Below, piece by piece: positions 25,346 to 38,040 of a stretch of 64,000 bases of DNA. Position 1 is the stretch's first letter. Each line of letters begins with the position of its first letter. The DNA is from Eulemur rufifrons (taxonomy: Eukaryota > Chordata > Mammalia > Primates > Lemuridae): NCBI RefSeq assembly GCF_041146395.1, contig NC_090984.1, positions 86,253,114 through 86,317,113 of the forward strand. Reading direction: 5' to 3'. Both the position numbers and the translations under genes were made by a program. A model generated the notes under the pieces. It was not told the DNA's origin. It made no database searches and saw only the letters and a list, made by a program, of their open reading frames with translations.

Positions 25346-25499
25346 ATATGCATAATGTAGCTACAGAATTACTAATATAGACATAATTTTAAAATTTTGC
25401 AAAATTGTAAAGAATTGTAAAATTTATAGACATGATGAATAAGGAATAGCACTTGTCAAAATCTCTAATTATCCCTTTTATTTATAATCTTGTTTATTG

Positions 25500-25575
25500 T
25501 TTATCAGTCTTGCCCTATATCCCCAGCACTTAAGATCGTGCCTGGTACAGTGACTAGCTGTTGAATGGATAAAAG
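25500..25575 (+). repeat. L2 LINE 3' fragment
   Basis: 'ccctatatccccagcactt' followed by 'gtgcctggtacagtgac' and 'gttgaatggataaaagg' is a short L2 3' end. Confidence 0.6.
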
Positions 25576-26749
25576 GAATAAGGCCTTTCATCTTAATATT
25601 TCTTTAGTAATGATTTCCCCTTTGCCAGTGTTTCCATTATGAGAGGAGAGTGAAGTAGATGACCCAGTTTGGAAGGTGTTAGAAAGAGATCAAAAGGTGG
25701 GTGTTAGATTAAGTCCTGGGTTCTAGGGAAACGTTTCATAAATGTTCTCTACGCTGAAGGACAGATCTGTTCCTTTCACAGAATGTCTGCTTCCTGTCCC
25801 CTTCTCCATGGCTCCTCCCCACACCCCCTCCCCACGCCTGCCTTCCGTCCTTCTGTAAGTTCTGCTTGGTTAATTATTATACTTTTGAGAAAGGGAAGAC
25901 TCCACAGAGTTCAAAGCTTCAAAATAAATTAGTTGAGGGCATTATCATTATTGGACAGTAGCAGTTCACGTTTTTGTTGTTTGGGAGTAGCAGGATAATG
26001 GAAACTATAATTTAGCCATATTTTATGAAGGCTTCTACGTCATACGTTTGGGTTATAGAGAGGAAAAGATATGGGCTCTGTTATTAAAGGGCATATATTC
26101 TAGTAGTGTATTGTTTCTCTAATGTGAGTAATATATGGTTCTGTTTCAAAGGAAAGAAAAATTACCTGGAATCCCCAGTGTTGACTTACATTACTTTTGT
26201 TATAATGTTCCTTGGGTATGTAGAAACCTGTAACTAGGAATAAACACCTTATGCTTATATTTATCTTACAACTATAAGCCAAAGCCAGCATGTAATGAAA
26301 TATAAAACTACAAAGTCATGGAAATCCAAATTTACTGTATTAATTTTATGTGACAGATGATATTGTTTTACTAAAGCAAAAGTACTATTTGTAATACAAA
26401 ATGTTGCATTGACTCATACAGGCAGAGGTTTTTGAGTTCAGCCTGCCTCTCTTGCCATGGGGTGACTCAGTCTTCCCAGTTCTGTGTTGGAACTGCTGAA
26501 GTCCTGGTTCTTGTGCAGCTCAGTGTGATGTCATTTGGTCTTCTCTTGCCCCAAGTGTATCATCTGTATAGTAGGTCTGCCTCTATTGATTTCTTGTTGG
26601 TGTCACACAATGAAAGTGGTAATAGTTTGCCCCATCCTGTCTCTAAATGCAATACAAACTGGGACGTTGAAAAAGAAGATTAAAGAATATACTTCTTGAC
26701 ATATTATTGACCCCAAAGAATATATCCATGGATTTCCCCTTGGAGGGGG
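25576..26749. other. Intron, no recognised element
   Basis: No repeat or coding signal recognised. Confidence 0.45.
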
Positions 26750-26945
26750 GTGCAAATGTGCTCTTACCATATTATGCACTCATTGCTATACTGGAGGTGT
26801 GTACAAGGTGCAGTGTGATGCTGGGAGAGAGTGTTAGCATTTAAGTTGAAACTTAAAGGAGAGAAGGAGTTTGCCAGGCTGATAGGCAGGGGAGGGTATT
26901 TCTGGCAGAACTAACAGCGCATACATGGTCATGGGGCTTAGAGGT
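26750..26945 (-). repeat. L2-like ancient repeat fragment (antisense)
   Basis: 'gcatttaagttgaaacttaaagg' then 'ggagtttgccaggctgatag' and 'atttctggcagaactaacagc' match the same eroded antisense pattern seen at 5.4-6.5 kb. Weak. Confidence 0.4.
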
Positions 26946-27114
26946 GTGGGTGGTTCGGTACCGCTGGTATATACTACAAGTGAACTTTTGGAGTTGAGTG
27001 TTGCCTTCTAGCACAGTCCTTATTATGGAATTCTTACATTTACACTCTGAGAGATAACTTATGCTTGTGTTATAACACTATAAGATTAAGATCTTCCTTC
27101 ATTTTTCTGGTTTT

Positions 27115-27735
27115 ATTTTCCTTTTTCCAGTTTTACTGAGGTATTCTTTATATGCCATACTATTTACCTATTTCAGTGGCTTTGTAAATCTATATATTTA
27201 TTTATAAATTCACCACACAGTCCAGTTTTGGACTGCTTTCAGCACCTCACAGCATTCCTTCCTGCCAGTTTGTGGTTATATCTTGTGCCTAGCCCAGCTC
27301 TAGGCAACCACTGGTCTGCTCTCTGTCCCTATAATTTTTCCTTTTCTAGAAATTCTATATAAATAGGATCATGCAGTATGTAGCCTTTTGTGTCTGACTT
27401 CTTTTAACATTTTTTCAATAGACATCCATGTTGTCGCACGTATCAATACTTCTTTTTATGACCATGTGAAAGGGATATTCTTTTGTATGTACCACATTTT
27501 GTTTATCCTTGATCAGTTGATAGAGCCTTGGATTATTTTTAAGTTTTGGCTATTACAAATAATACTGTTATGGACATTTGCAAGTGTTTGTGTGAATGTA
27601 TGTTTTAGTTTATTGTTTGGTAGATACTTAGTACCAGAATTGCTGGGTCTTATGGTAAGTGTGTGTTTAACATTTTAAGCAACTGCCAAACTATTGTCCA
27701 AAGAAGCTGTACCATCTTACTGAGTACATGGTCTT
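27115..27735 (-). mobile_element. Old L1 (L1M/L1ME-type) fragment, antisense
   Basis: The + strand reads as the complement of an old L1 3' half: 'ttttactgaggtattctttat', 'ctaggcaaccactggtctgc', 'catccatgttgtcgcacg', 'gctattacaaataatactg', 'agaattgctgggtcttatgg' and 'gcaactgccaaactattgtc' all occur in order. Confidence 0.85.
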
Positions 27736-28395
27736 ACTGGGCGCAAGCCACAGTGTTGGCATTTACGCTTACAGTGAACAGCAGCGTGCATGCGTGGGGC
27801 AGAGGGAAGGAGAAGGTGCGAATGTCACTGGTGGGATGGCTTGTCTTCTTTGTCTTCTCCTTGACATTCTGAATTCCTATACCAGCACCAAATTGCATAG
27901 AATGGCAATCTGAAGATTTTGCTTTCTTGTTTCTAGAGTTCAATGTTCATATCAATTCCTTTTCTATTTGTGAGCTCTGGTTTTATGCGCACTATTTGTC
28001 AATCACTGGAGTCTGGAAAAATACCCCTATAGTGATCCCCAGCTGAGCTAAAACAACACACCCCATATCTGTGTTGTGCTGGAATTCTCTGGCCTTACCT
28101 TTTAGAAAGTTAGGGGAAAGCTATAAATGTGTAGGAGGAGAGCATATATTTTGGAGTGTGTGGTTTGGGTGTGTGTTAAAAAGGAAAACTGGGGTACTGT
28201 TATGTTATTACCCGTGTGGTATTTTTACCACAGCATTAGTAGTGTGAGGAGTTGTCTTGGAATCAGATTTGGTACAAGACTGAAATTTGTGTGTAGATAG
28301 CCCAGTAACAGATGGATTTGGGTTTGATGTTTTAGTAGTGTTAGGTGGGAAGTATAGATTACTTTATACCTTTTAGTCACAGTATAAAGTTCAGC
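27736..28395. other. Intron, no recognised element
   Basis: No repeat or exon recognised. Confidence 0.45.
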
Positions 28396-29265
28396 ACCAA
28401 GATTATCATCTTTTCCTGGTAAGCCTGGTCAATTTGCCTCTGTCCCCTGGAGCCCCTCTCTCCGGTCACTTGGCACGGTAAGCTATGTAAACCAGAGCCT
28501 GGAGGTCAGCCTACATCCTTCCCTCTCTCCCACGTTGTATGGATCCCTGAGTTTTTATATTTTCTTCCTTACTTCCAATCTGACTTCCTATCTTGGCTGT
28601 GGCTGTAGCCTCCTAATTCCTTTTCATCCTTTCTCCGTTCCTGTCCATCCTTCACAGTGGTACTCGAGAGATCTGTTAACAATGAAAAACGATTTATGTG
28701 ACCCTGTTAAGATTTATGTAAAAATGTGTGTGCGCGTACGTGTGTGTGTGTGTGTGTGTGTGTGTATGCGCTCGCGGGCTGACTTTAGGATGAAGTGTAA
28801 ATGTTCTGTGGTGCAAAAGGCCCTCTTGGCCCCCGTCTGCACCATCCATGTGTCTGCAGGGACAGCAGGCAGCCTCTTGCTCTCAGCCTCCTGCTTGCAG
28901 CCCCTCAGGTGTCCCGTGCTCTCTTGCCTCCAGGCTTCCCAGATTCCGCTCTCATTGTCTGGGAGACCCTGTCCTCTCCAGCCCTTGTCTGCTCTAAACA
29001 CCAAAGTCCATCCTTTCAAGACATAGTCTAGGTGGCCCCACTACCTGAAGTGTTCCCAGACATCTTTTCTCTCCCTCCTCCATTCTTCCTGTGTTCTCAT
29101 AGCACTTCTGCAAACCTTTGTGTGTGACTTTGTTCCCAAGTACTGTAGCAGTGTGTTTGCTTTTGCTCCCCTGATGGCCCGTGTACTCCACTTTTCTCAT
29201 ATGTTTGTGACCCTGGCATCTAGTACAGTGCTTGGCACCACGTGCACACTCAACAATGATTGGCA
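28396..29265 (+). repeat. L2 LINE remnants around a TG microsatellite
   Basis: The last part ('actacctgaagtgttcccag', 'gttctcatagcacttctgc', 'ctggcatctagtacagtgc', 'gcacactcaacaatgattgg') is a good L2 3' end. The earlier part ('ccttccctctctcccacg', 'cttacttccaatctgac') is compatible with more upstream L2 but is less sure. Confidence 0.6.
28724..28771. repeat. (TG)n microsatellite with alternating CG/TA steps
   Basis: Forty-eight consecutive bases alternate strictly purine-pyrimidine: an ATGTG block, a CGCGTACG block, a (TG) run of about 13 units and a final TATGCGC. The alternation breaks at C28771/T28772. Such tracts can adopt Z-DNA. Confidence 0.9.
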
Positions 29266-31755
29266 GATGAGGAGGGAAAAGGAGTCTGGGCTAACCAGGG
29301 TGGGAGTGGCAGATACTTGTGCGAAGTGAGGAGCTGTCCATGAACACTGGAGGAAGCCTGCGGGGAACTGTGCCTTTCAGCAAGCAGGAGACCCAAACCC
29401 ATTCACTGATTGAAGGGGTTTCGTAGGAGATACCACCTCCTTAGGTTACTTGTTCCAATAGTCAAGAACCCTCATGCTTAGAAAACGTAGACTGATACTT
29501 TATCTAAATCCTTTATATTAGGGTTTAAGCCTTTTTAGCCTCACTATATATGCATCCGTCTGTGAAGACAAAACATTCGAACCAGAGTTGTAATAAAATT
29601 GAAACAAGACTTCTAAAGTTAGATGCCAAAATGTGTGAACCTACTAGATAGGCTTTAAACCACATATCCGTGGTTATTGAGAAGTGAGGGTTTTGCATAC
29701 AATGTACTTTTCCCTATTTAACTTTCCTCTTATGTGTAGTTCTGCTTTATGTATTTTGGTTAGATATTCTGCATGCTGCTGTTCATTCTTTGGAATTTTT
29801 TATTTCTACAATTTGCCGGGGGTAATCCCACGTGGAATTGCACTTTATAAAATAAGCCTGCCTGCCCGAAGGAGCGTGGCAGTCTAGGAGGCAGATGTTG
29901 CGAGGGAAGGAATGTGAGACTGTCTCTCGTCACCAAGTAGTTCTCCATTTGGTTCGTGGTGCAGTTGCCTTGGAGAGTGGAGCCCACCTTTTACTTTTTT
30001 TTCTTTTTTTTAAGCTACATCATGGTTGTGAAGTCTTTTTTGTCATTCTGGTAGATTAATTTTACCTGACCTTCACGAGTCGTATTGCCTCAGTTCACTT
30101 CCCGATTATCTCACCTTGCAGCATCTGTGAATAAGGCGTTAAGATCTCTATTTAAAATACTATATGCTTTATATTTTTGTTCTTGGTCTAAGAGCTTAAG
30201 TATCTTTTAGAGATTAAAGCAAATATTTTGTGTTTTACTTTTGCTAAGGACATTTAATGTCTTTCCTCCCCATGTACGAAACATGCGTCTCTCCAACCCT
30301 CTTCCTTTTGTTGGTTGGTGGTGGTGGGAGATTTAGCAGGTCTGGCTTCCCTCTAGCTCTGTACTGGCCCAGCCACACTGTGGATGAGATTGATGGCTTT
30401 TATAGAAATCTTTTTCAAGGTATTACCAATATTGTTATCAAGAGGAAAACTTTTAATAACTTAGTTCTCTATAATTATACTTGCTACCTTCTCTCTCAAG
30501 GCAGGTGTAAGGATAAATAAGGTAAAGTGCTTTGATCTTCTCAGAAGCAAAATAGTTTAAGGAGGAAATATTGTGGGGATTAAGTCCCTGGCAGAAAGCA
30601 CGATGTAACTGTCAGGCATGTCTGGTGGTTAACATTAGGATCCAGTGTTAACTGCCAATATGCCAACTTGAAGGAAACCATTTCCCCTTGTATAAGCCAA
30701 AGTAAAGAAATTCGTTTAAACAGTTTGAGAATGAAGATGTATTTTAATGAATACTATGCATGTTGATTGATCCAATGTAATCTCATAGTTGATCCCATTA
30801 TCTGTTACCCTTATGTTTAGTTTTTTAAAAATCATTTTTAAATACACTACGTAGTTATCCAAAAATAATTTTTTCAGGTTAGCCTATATGTGACACAATT
30901 CTGAGTAGTGGACTATTTACTAATTGTTTTGGGAATAGATGCTTAGATAAAAATGCTTAAATATCTGTTTATATATATTTTGAGGTGTTTATAGTACTTG
31001 GGAAATATCTTACAACCTGTTATTTCCAAGATTCTAAATATCTGAAGGGCTGTCGGGTCCCTTTAAGGGGATGTGGGTCTCAACACCAGCTGGCCTCCTT
31101 TGTGGCTGTTCCAGGAGGGACAGCTGGTGGACCCTCTGTCTCAGAGACAGAGTGGATTCTGGGCAGCACTGGAGTAGCCAGACCAGGTGATGCCCAGGGC
31201 TCCTTCAACCCTAGATCCTGAGAAATCTGATACAGCTTTACAGATAAGAAGATTGACGTTTAAGGAAATTAAATGATTTTACCTTTCGAATGTTAAGAAC
31301 TAAGGAAATGAGAGGCTCAAGTAAGTACCTTTGTCATGTTTGCAGCTGGGACTTAGAAAAAGTGAAAAATGAGATTGAAAGTAAGTGCTTCCGATCAGTT
31401 TTCTGACAGTGTTGTCTGCCCACCCCCACCCACAGTACCCTGTGTGGCCTCCTTAAGCATGTGGCCTTTGCCCACGTGGTCCCTCTCTCCCTGCTCCCCT
31501 TACCTACCTGGTGAATTTTTGTTTGTCCAACGCATTGCTCTACAGATAGCTCCTCTGTGGACTTGCTTTAGACCCTTGTTTACCTTTACCCCATGCTTAC
31601 TTGTCTTCCTTACTGGCACAGGTGCTTCAACCTTGGTGTTCCTGTAGTGTTTTACACGGACCTGTTTAAGAATAACACTCTGTATTGTGTTGTATATCTC
31701 TCAAGGGGTGAACTTCCTGGACATGTTGTATGACTTTAGTAATAACCTCAGTCAG
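29266..31755. other. Intron, mostly unrecognised
   Basis: No named repeat over most of 2.5 kb. A faint MIR-like antisense patch ('tttacagataagaagattgac') lies near 31236 but is too short to claim. Confidence 0.4.
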
Positions 31756-31759
31756 TAGG

Positions 31760-31985
31760 ACATACCTGTTCAGCTGGGACTTGAAGTCAGAGTGTTTGTT
31801 TCATCTCAGCCTAGCGACTTCTTAGCTCTGTGGTGGTGAACAGGCTATGTACCCAGTGCCTCATCTCTTGGGTGGGGATGTGGACAGGGCCTCCCCCATG
31901 GGTTTGTTAAGGAGATTAAATGAGTTGATACATGTAAAGTGCTTAGAACAGGGTCAAGTAAGCATTTCATAAGTTATAGTTATTT
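31760..31985 (+). repeat. MIR SINE
   Basis: 'gggacttgaagtcagagtg', then 'tagcgacttcttagctctgtg', then 'ttaaggagattaaatgag' and 'catgtaaagtgcttagaac' follow the MIR consensus order well. Confidence 0.8.
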
Positions 31986-32419
31986 GGATCAAAGCTAAGA
32001 ACCAAGTTTTATTAAGCAACACATTATTAGTAGAGTCTGTGTAAGAAGACAAAGTTTTGGGCCAAAACAAAATGACCCTAAGTAATATAGCTGAAATTTA
32101 GTAGATGTCTCCTCTCTCAGGAAACAGCCCAAAATGGAGCTGTCCAAGGCTGCTGTAGTCCATAGGATCATTCATGGGCCCAGTTTCTGTGCATGTTGCT
32201 GCTCACAGGCAGTTGGTCTCATTCAGGTTGTAGAAGCTGCCCTACAGCTGTCCAGTCTGTGTTCCAGCCTAAAGGGAAGAGAAGGGCCAGGGAGAGTGGT
32301 TCCAACTTTGAGAACAGGAGCCAAAGGGTCGTATACATCACTTATGGTCATATCCCATTGTCCTGAATAGTCACATGTCCACATCTAGCTGCAAGGGAAA
32401 TTGAGGGGGTTTCCCTCAG

Positions 32420-32642
32420 ATGGACTGGTTAGATTCCCAGCCCGGCTTGCAGTATGTCAGACTTTGGGAAAGTTATTTACCTCTCTGTGCCTGCTTTCTT
32501 GTCTGTAAAATGGGGTTAGTAGGAGTACCTACCTCATAGGGTTAAGGCAAGGATCACATTAAGATAATATATATAAAGCATTCAGGACAAGATGATACAA
32601 AGAAAGCATTATATAAATGTTAGTGATTGTGATTATTATTTT
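32420..32642 (+). repeat. MIR SINE
   Basis: 'ttgggaaagttatttacctc', 'gtctgtaaaatggggttag', 'tacctacctcatagggtt' and a final 'ataaatgttagtgattg' give a well-preserved MIR core and 3' part. Confidence 0.85.
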
Positions 32643-34329
32643 TCTAAAAGGAAGAAGGGAGAGTAAGTATTGAGGGACAATAAACAGTCTGTTTATGGGA
32701 GGAAAACCAGAGACTGGGACTCCCCTGCCTGCCTCATTTTCTGAGGTTTCTGGGTAGCCACAGACTTATTAAAATTACTGTACGTTCCAGGAACATTTAC
32801 GCTCCACCTAAGTCTGTCCTGCATAGGTTTTGTTTAGGCCTCCCTTGGGTCAGTATGAGAAAAGTTTATCATCTATGTTTGTGGTTTTGAACTCTCAGTT
32901 TTTCTTTTCTATTTCTTCTTTCACTGTAACTTGTCCTTGATATACCAAGGAAGCAAATTAAGGGAAATAATTTATAACTATTAGTATATTAGTTTATAAT
33001 TATAATGTTACTATAATTCTTCCTTATAGTAGATATGTTTGTAAAAAGATGGCTGTAAAGTGAAGTTTCACATAAGAAATTCATTTCTAGTCAATTAGAA
33101 TATGTATATTAGTGAGAAAGTAGGGAGTATACAATCCAGTTATTTCTAACTCCTGCTTTTGCTCCAAGACGTTATCTTGTGTCTTTGTTGTAATGCAGTG
33201 GGCTTCTTGGTACTGCGTGTACACACACCTGCCTGGCAGTCCAGACTGTGCTCAGAGCTCTGTTCCAGGAATGGTTGTGCACGTGTGATGATTGTAGGGT
33301 GATAGGTCAGGTGAATTTGGGAATATTGCAGGTTGTGTCTTCCACTTGGAGATTCATAGATATATTAGCATTTTTTTTAAAAGCCGTGAGAAGAATGATA
33401 GAAGAAAAGCCTGCTTAATTTTGTTTAGTTCACAAATTCTTGAACTTTTTTGGCTTACTGGCTTTATGAGTAGCGCTGCTATAACCATTCTTAAAAACAG
33501 GATTTCGAATGTGCTGGTTTTGGCAGTATGAGAAATCCTGATCTATCTCTGAGTTGCCTGCAGTTCCTTCTCTTCTTTGTCATTAGAGTCAAGTGTAAAG
33601 ATAAAGTTTAATACCCTTTTCATCTAGAGAGAAAGTATCAGGAAGATGGTCACTGGTGAGAGGAAGGGAAGTCTGACATTGCTTGATTAGTGCTATTGAC
33701 AATTCTCTTCTTCCAGGAATTGGTTCAGAAAAGATTTACAATTTTCAAAAATGTGTCTTCAGGCCCTAGAAACCAGTTTTGTACTCTAATGATAAATTAC
33801 ATAAGTTAAAAATCTGGCTAAGATTCTCTATGAAAGAATTAAATATATACATGTCAAGAATATCTGTGGTATAGAAGCAGAAAACTTGGGATTTTTTTTT
33901 TTTTAATTTAAAAAAGAAAGTACAATAATGGTAGGAGCAAAGAGTTTTTTGTAGAGTAACAGCTTCCTCAACTGTGTTGTATATTTAAACGAGGTCATCA
34001 CTATGCATCGTTAAAAACCTAGTTCTATTTGTGTGCCAATGATAATCCATGCAGAAATGGTGTTTGTGAATGTAGCCATTAAACAGTTTAGATGCATGGT
34101 GCCCTTCTACAGAGTATAAATTTAAATCCCCTTCTCATCCTAAAGGTTGATTTTATTTCTGGGTCTTGTTTCAAATCTAAATGGAGTAATACTGTACCAT
34201 TAGAAATTAAAACAATGAAGGCACCTTATTTAACAAAATATATACTTCTAAAAATGCTTAATTTTGATTTAAAGAAATACACCCCTAATATAGATAATTT
34301 AGAAGATATAAAAAAAGAATTAAGTCACA
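32643..34329. other. Intron, no recognised element
   Basis: No repeat named. A short A/T-rich palindromic patch lies near 32975-33010. Confidence 0.4.
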
Positions 34330-34584
34330 TAATTTTAGTGTCTAGCAACTACTGTTAATATTTTTTATATTTATTTTAGTTTTTCCCATGTTTATTTTTT
34401 TTTTTTTTTATTTATTTTTTTTTTTATTTTACAGAATCAAAGAGTCTAACAGTATATCTTGTTAGATACAGTATGTCCTCATAATGTATACATTATTTCT
34501 TGTACAATGATATGAAATAATATGGGAAATATTCATGATAAATTATTAAGTGAACAGTGCAAGTTAAAAACAATAGTTTCATAT
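34330..34584. mobile_element. Old L1M fragment, left flank of the nested L1 (partly inverted)
   Basis: The 34345-34470 part ('actactgttaatatttt', T-rich block, then 'ttacagaatcaaagagtc') reads as antisense old L1. The 34485-34580 part ('gggaaatattcatgataaat', then 'tattaagtgaacagtgcaag') reads as the sense form of the adjoining part of the same consensus, so it looks inverted relative to its neighbours. T runs at 34397-34429 may belong to the old element or to an L1 tail. Confidence 0.5.
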
Positions 34585-35732
34585 TTTTTCCCCCACCCCC
34601 CCTTTCCCGAGTCAGCACCTTCAAGTGTTACCACTCCCCAAACGGTGCGCAATGCACTCATTGTGTAGGCATACCCCCATCCCCTCCCCCACCCCCCACC
34701 TCAGTCTGATGTCCAATTGGTGTCGTTCCCAGGTTTGTATTTAGGTGATGATCAAGGAAACCAATTTTCTGGTGAGTACATGTGATGCTTGTTTTTCCAT
34801 TCTTGGGATACTTCACTTAATATAATGGGTTCCAACTCTCTCCAGGAGAACCATAGAGATGTTGTATCTTCATCATTCCTTATAGCTGAGTAGTATTCCA
34901 TGGTATACATATACCACAGTTTACTAATCCAATCATGTATTGATGGGCATTTGGGTTGTTTCCACATCTTTGCTATTGTGAATTGTGCTGCTATAAACAT
35001 TTGGGTACACGTGCCTTTGTTACAGAATGACCTTTTTTCCTTTGGGTATATGCCCAGTAATGGGATTGCTGGGTCAAATGGCAGGTCTACTTGAATCTGT
35101 TTAAGATACCTCCATAATGCTTTCCACAGAGGTTGCACTAGTTTGCAGTCCCACCAGCAGTGTATGAGTGTTCCTGTCTCTCCACACCCACGCCAACATG
35201 TGTTGTTTTGGGTTTTTTTGATAAAGGCCATTCTCACTGGGGTTAAGTGATATCTCATTGTGGTTTTGATTTGCATTTCCCTGATGATTAGAGATGTTGA
35301 ACACTTTTTCATATGTTTGTTAGCCATTTTTATATCTTCTTTTGAAAAATTTCTATTCATGTCCTTTGCCCACTTTTTGATAGGGTTGCTTGATTTTTTC
35401 TTGCTGATTTTCCTGAGTTCTAAATAGATTCTTGTTATCAGTCCTTTATCTGATGTGTAGTATGCAAAAATTTTTTCCCATTCTGTAGGTGGTCTGTTTA
35501 TTCTCTGGACTGTTTCTTTGGCTGTGCAGAAGCTTTTTAATTTAATCATGTCCCATTTATTTATTTTTGTTGCTGCTGTGATTGCCTTGGGGGTCTTCTT
35601 CATAAATTCTTTGCCTAGGCCAATGTCTGTAAGAGTCTTTCCTACATTTTCTTCTAGAATTCTGATTGTATCACGCCTAAGGTTTAAGTCTGTTATCCAC
35701 CGTGATTTGATTTTTGTGAGAGTCCATGTATA
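34585..35732 (-). mobile_element. 5'-truncated younger L1, nested in an older L1
   Basis: This antisense L1 keeps only the end of ORF2 and the 3' UTR. The UTR is marked on the + strand by C-rich tracts at 34672-34702 and 34590-34606, which are the complement of the usual G-rich L1 tract. The 5' end breaks off at 35732, where the open frame meets an in-frame TAA in flanking DNA. Sequence quality is clearly younger than the flanking L1M. The precise 3' end is uncertain (about 34585, or the T runs near 34397). I could not identify a target-site duplication. Confidence 0.85.
34752..35732 (-). pseudogene. L1 ORF2 C-terminal remnant, open throughout
   Basis: About 326 codons remain open from the truncation point to a TGA at 34752-34754. 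It is the C-terminal part of the L1 ORF2 protein, downstream of the endonuclease and most of the reverse transcriptase domain, which are missing. A cysteine-rich CX3CX7HX4C motif, as expected in L1 ORF2, lies at 35145-35198. Blocks such as [19 protein letters not shown] and [18 protein letters not shown] are typical. With no endonuclease and an incomplete reverse transcriptase it cannot mobilise itself. The intact frame suggests a fairly recent insertion. It is not a host gene and runs antisense to PELI2. Confidence 0.9.
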
Positions 35733-36900
35733 TTAAATATTTTTAACATGTGAGAGATGATACCTTTGGTTTATATAATCCTTTTTCATTGCTATTAAGA
35801 ATCTGTGGTAAATATAATTTCATCAGGTAGAATTATACAATCTACTTAATCCATTATTATTGAACATTTATGTTATTTGCATTTTTAAATTATAAACAAT
35901 GACATAATTAACATTATTGTACATAAAACATGACTTACATTTCAAAATTATGAATCCCTCAAATTAAAATTAAAATTATTGGGTCAAAGTACATGAATAC
36001 TTTTGTAAGGGTGTTGATACATGTTGCTAAATTGTTTTGGGTAGAGATTGTACTAATTAACGTCCTGACCAGTGGTCTACTGGAGTACTGTGTCATTTGA
36101 ACATAGTTTGGTGTGATTTGATTGGCAAATAATGAAATCTTGCTTTAATCTGCACTTTTTGATTACTGATGAGATTAAACATTTTTAAAAATGTTTCCTA
36201 GCCATTGTTATTTTTTTTCTCTGTGAGATGTCTCTTCCTATTCTTTGCCCATTATCTAATGGGAATGTCTTTCTTGTTTCCTTTGTTTGTAAAAACATTT
36301 TCTTATTAAAGATAGTAAGCTTTTTTCATATCATTGCCAATATTTTTTCTAGTTTTGTTGGATGTGTAATTTTATGATTTTTGATATGTAGAAGTTTCAG
36401 ATTTTTACATGTATAAGTTTATTGATCTTTTTTGTAATTTTTTATTGCTTTTATGTTTAGAACATTATTCCCGATTCAGGGATAGGATAAATAATCAACT
36501 TTGTCGTCATCTTTAATTTTATGACTATTCACATTTTTCTTTTGAGTATTTTGGAATTTATTGTGTTTTGGAATGTAAGATGAAGCTCTAAACAATTTTT
36601 TTTTTTTTTATTCAAAGTAGCTTCAGTTTCCCCAGCACAACTGAGTGAATGATCCAATTTCTTTCTCATTGACTGGTAGGCAGTTCTTCATCTTGCATTA
36701 CTTTCTTATATATTCAAGGGCTTATTTCTGAGGGATCTCTTCCATTCTACTTGCTTGTGGTTTTCCTTCTCATGTAATACATTGTTTTAATTATTGCAGC
36801 ACCAATACTGGTTTTATATCTTCTTTTTTGACAGTTAATACCTCTTATTTCTACTTCAGTTTTATTGATTAGGCTAGAACTTTTATAACCGTGTTTGGTA
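35733..36900 (-). mobile_element. Old L1M fragment, right flank of the nested L1
   Basis: The + strand continues the antisense old L1 pattern: 'attataaacaatgacataat', 'attgggtcaaagtacatgaa', 'tacatgttgctaaattg', 'cctattctttgcccattatc' and 'gtttattgatcttttttg'. It is strongly A/T-biased and diverged. A T run at 36598-36610 interrupts it. The right edge is unclear. Confidence 0.65.
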
Positions 36901-38040
36901 AAACTGGTAATAGTAGACATTCTTTTTTTGTTTCTGATTTTGAATATAAATACTTTTATCTTTACATAGTTATGTGAAGGAAATTTTTTTAATTCTTTGC
37001 TCTCAGCGTTAATCTGGAATAGCAAAGAATTTTATCAGATGCCTTTCCAGTATCTGTAATATGTCTGAATTTGGAAGTGGTTTATGAAGTGAATTTTTGT
37101 AGGTGAATCATACTTTGTAAGTAACCTACATTGCAAATTCCAAAATGTGACCCTAGAGAAAATGCTTCAATTCCAAGCAAAATATATTTTTTGATGCTAG
37201 AATGTTTCCTTTCCCATAAAAGGCAGTAGTACATTTTCTTAATTACTAGTTAGAGAAAAAAAAAAAAAAATCTTAAAACAGAGAGATGGAGTTTGAGAAT
37301 GTCTTCTAGCCCTGGCATTATTCCAAGAAACTCTTCCAAAAACATAGTGTCCAAAAACTGTCAAATTCTAGAAATCCAGAGAGCAGAATTGAATTAGAAT
37401 TCAGTATCTTTCTACTGATTGGCTGTGTGACCTTGCGGAGCCTCTTACTGATTCATTGTATGAGATCATTTGTAGCTTTCAAACTGTGCCTCTCTGAATA
37501 GGGCTGGAAATTTCCTGAGAATCTTCTTAACATTTCAAGAATTTGTAAATTGGGAGATTTGGGGGGAGAAGCTTTGATATGTTCTGATTCTTGAATTTTT
37601 GATAATGTACTCCCTGTATTCAGATTATGTACATGGTTGTTGACTGACTCCTAGCAGCCACATAAATATAATGTTATTAATATTTGTGATAATTGACAAG
37701 TTAGTGTATTTATGTATTTTCATGGTAAATATGAAGGACACCTTCCTCCCCCCCTTTTGCTTTTTGCAGCCAGTGGGTGGGTCAATGCACCAGACCCAAT
37801 ATAGGTAACATGCTTCTGTAGCGCTGAAGAGTTGGTTGTGGCAAATATCACTTATTACTTAGAGGCTCAGAAACACTTTTGTGTAATTGACCTGGTTCAC
37901 CTACTACTTTGCAGTTAGAAAATGCAGCTGTAGAAAGTGCTTCTATTTCTTGAAATAAGCTTGATTTTATATACATTTATATTTCTAGTAGTTATATGTA
38001 AGTGTTCTAGAAATAGAAAAATCTTCTTTAGAAAAGTTAT
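36901..38040. other. Intron, A run only
   Basis: An A run of 15 lies at 37256-37270. 'ggctgtgtgaccttgcgg' near 37422 may be a scrap of MIR. Nothing else recognised. Confidence 0.4.

Noticed and set aside
34752..35603. 283-codon frame as a host gene
   Set aside because: It is the C-terminal part of L1 ORF2 inside a truncated retrotransposon.
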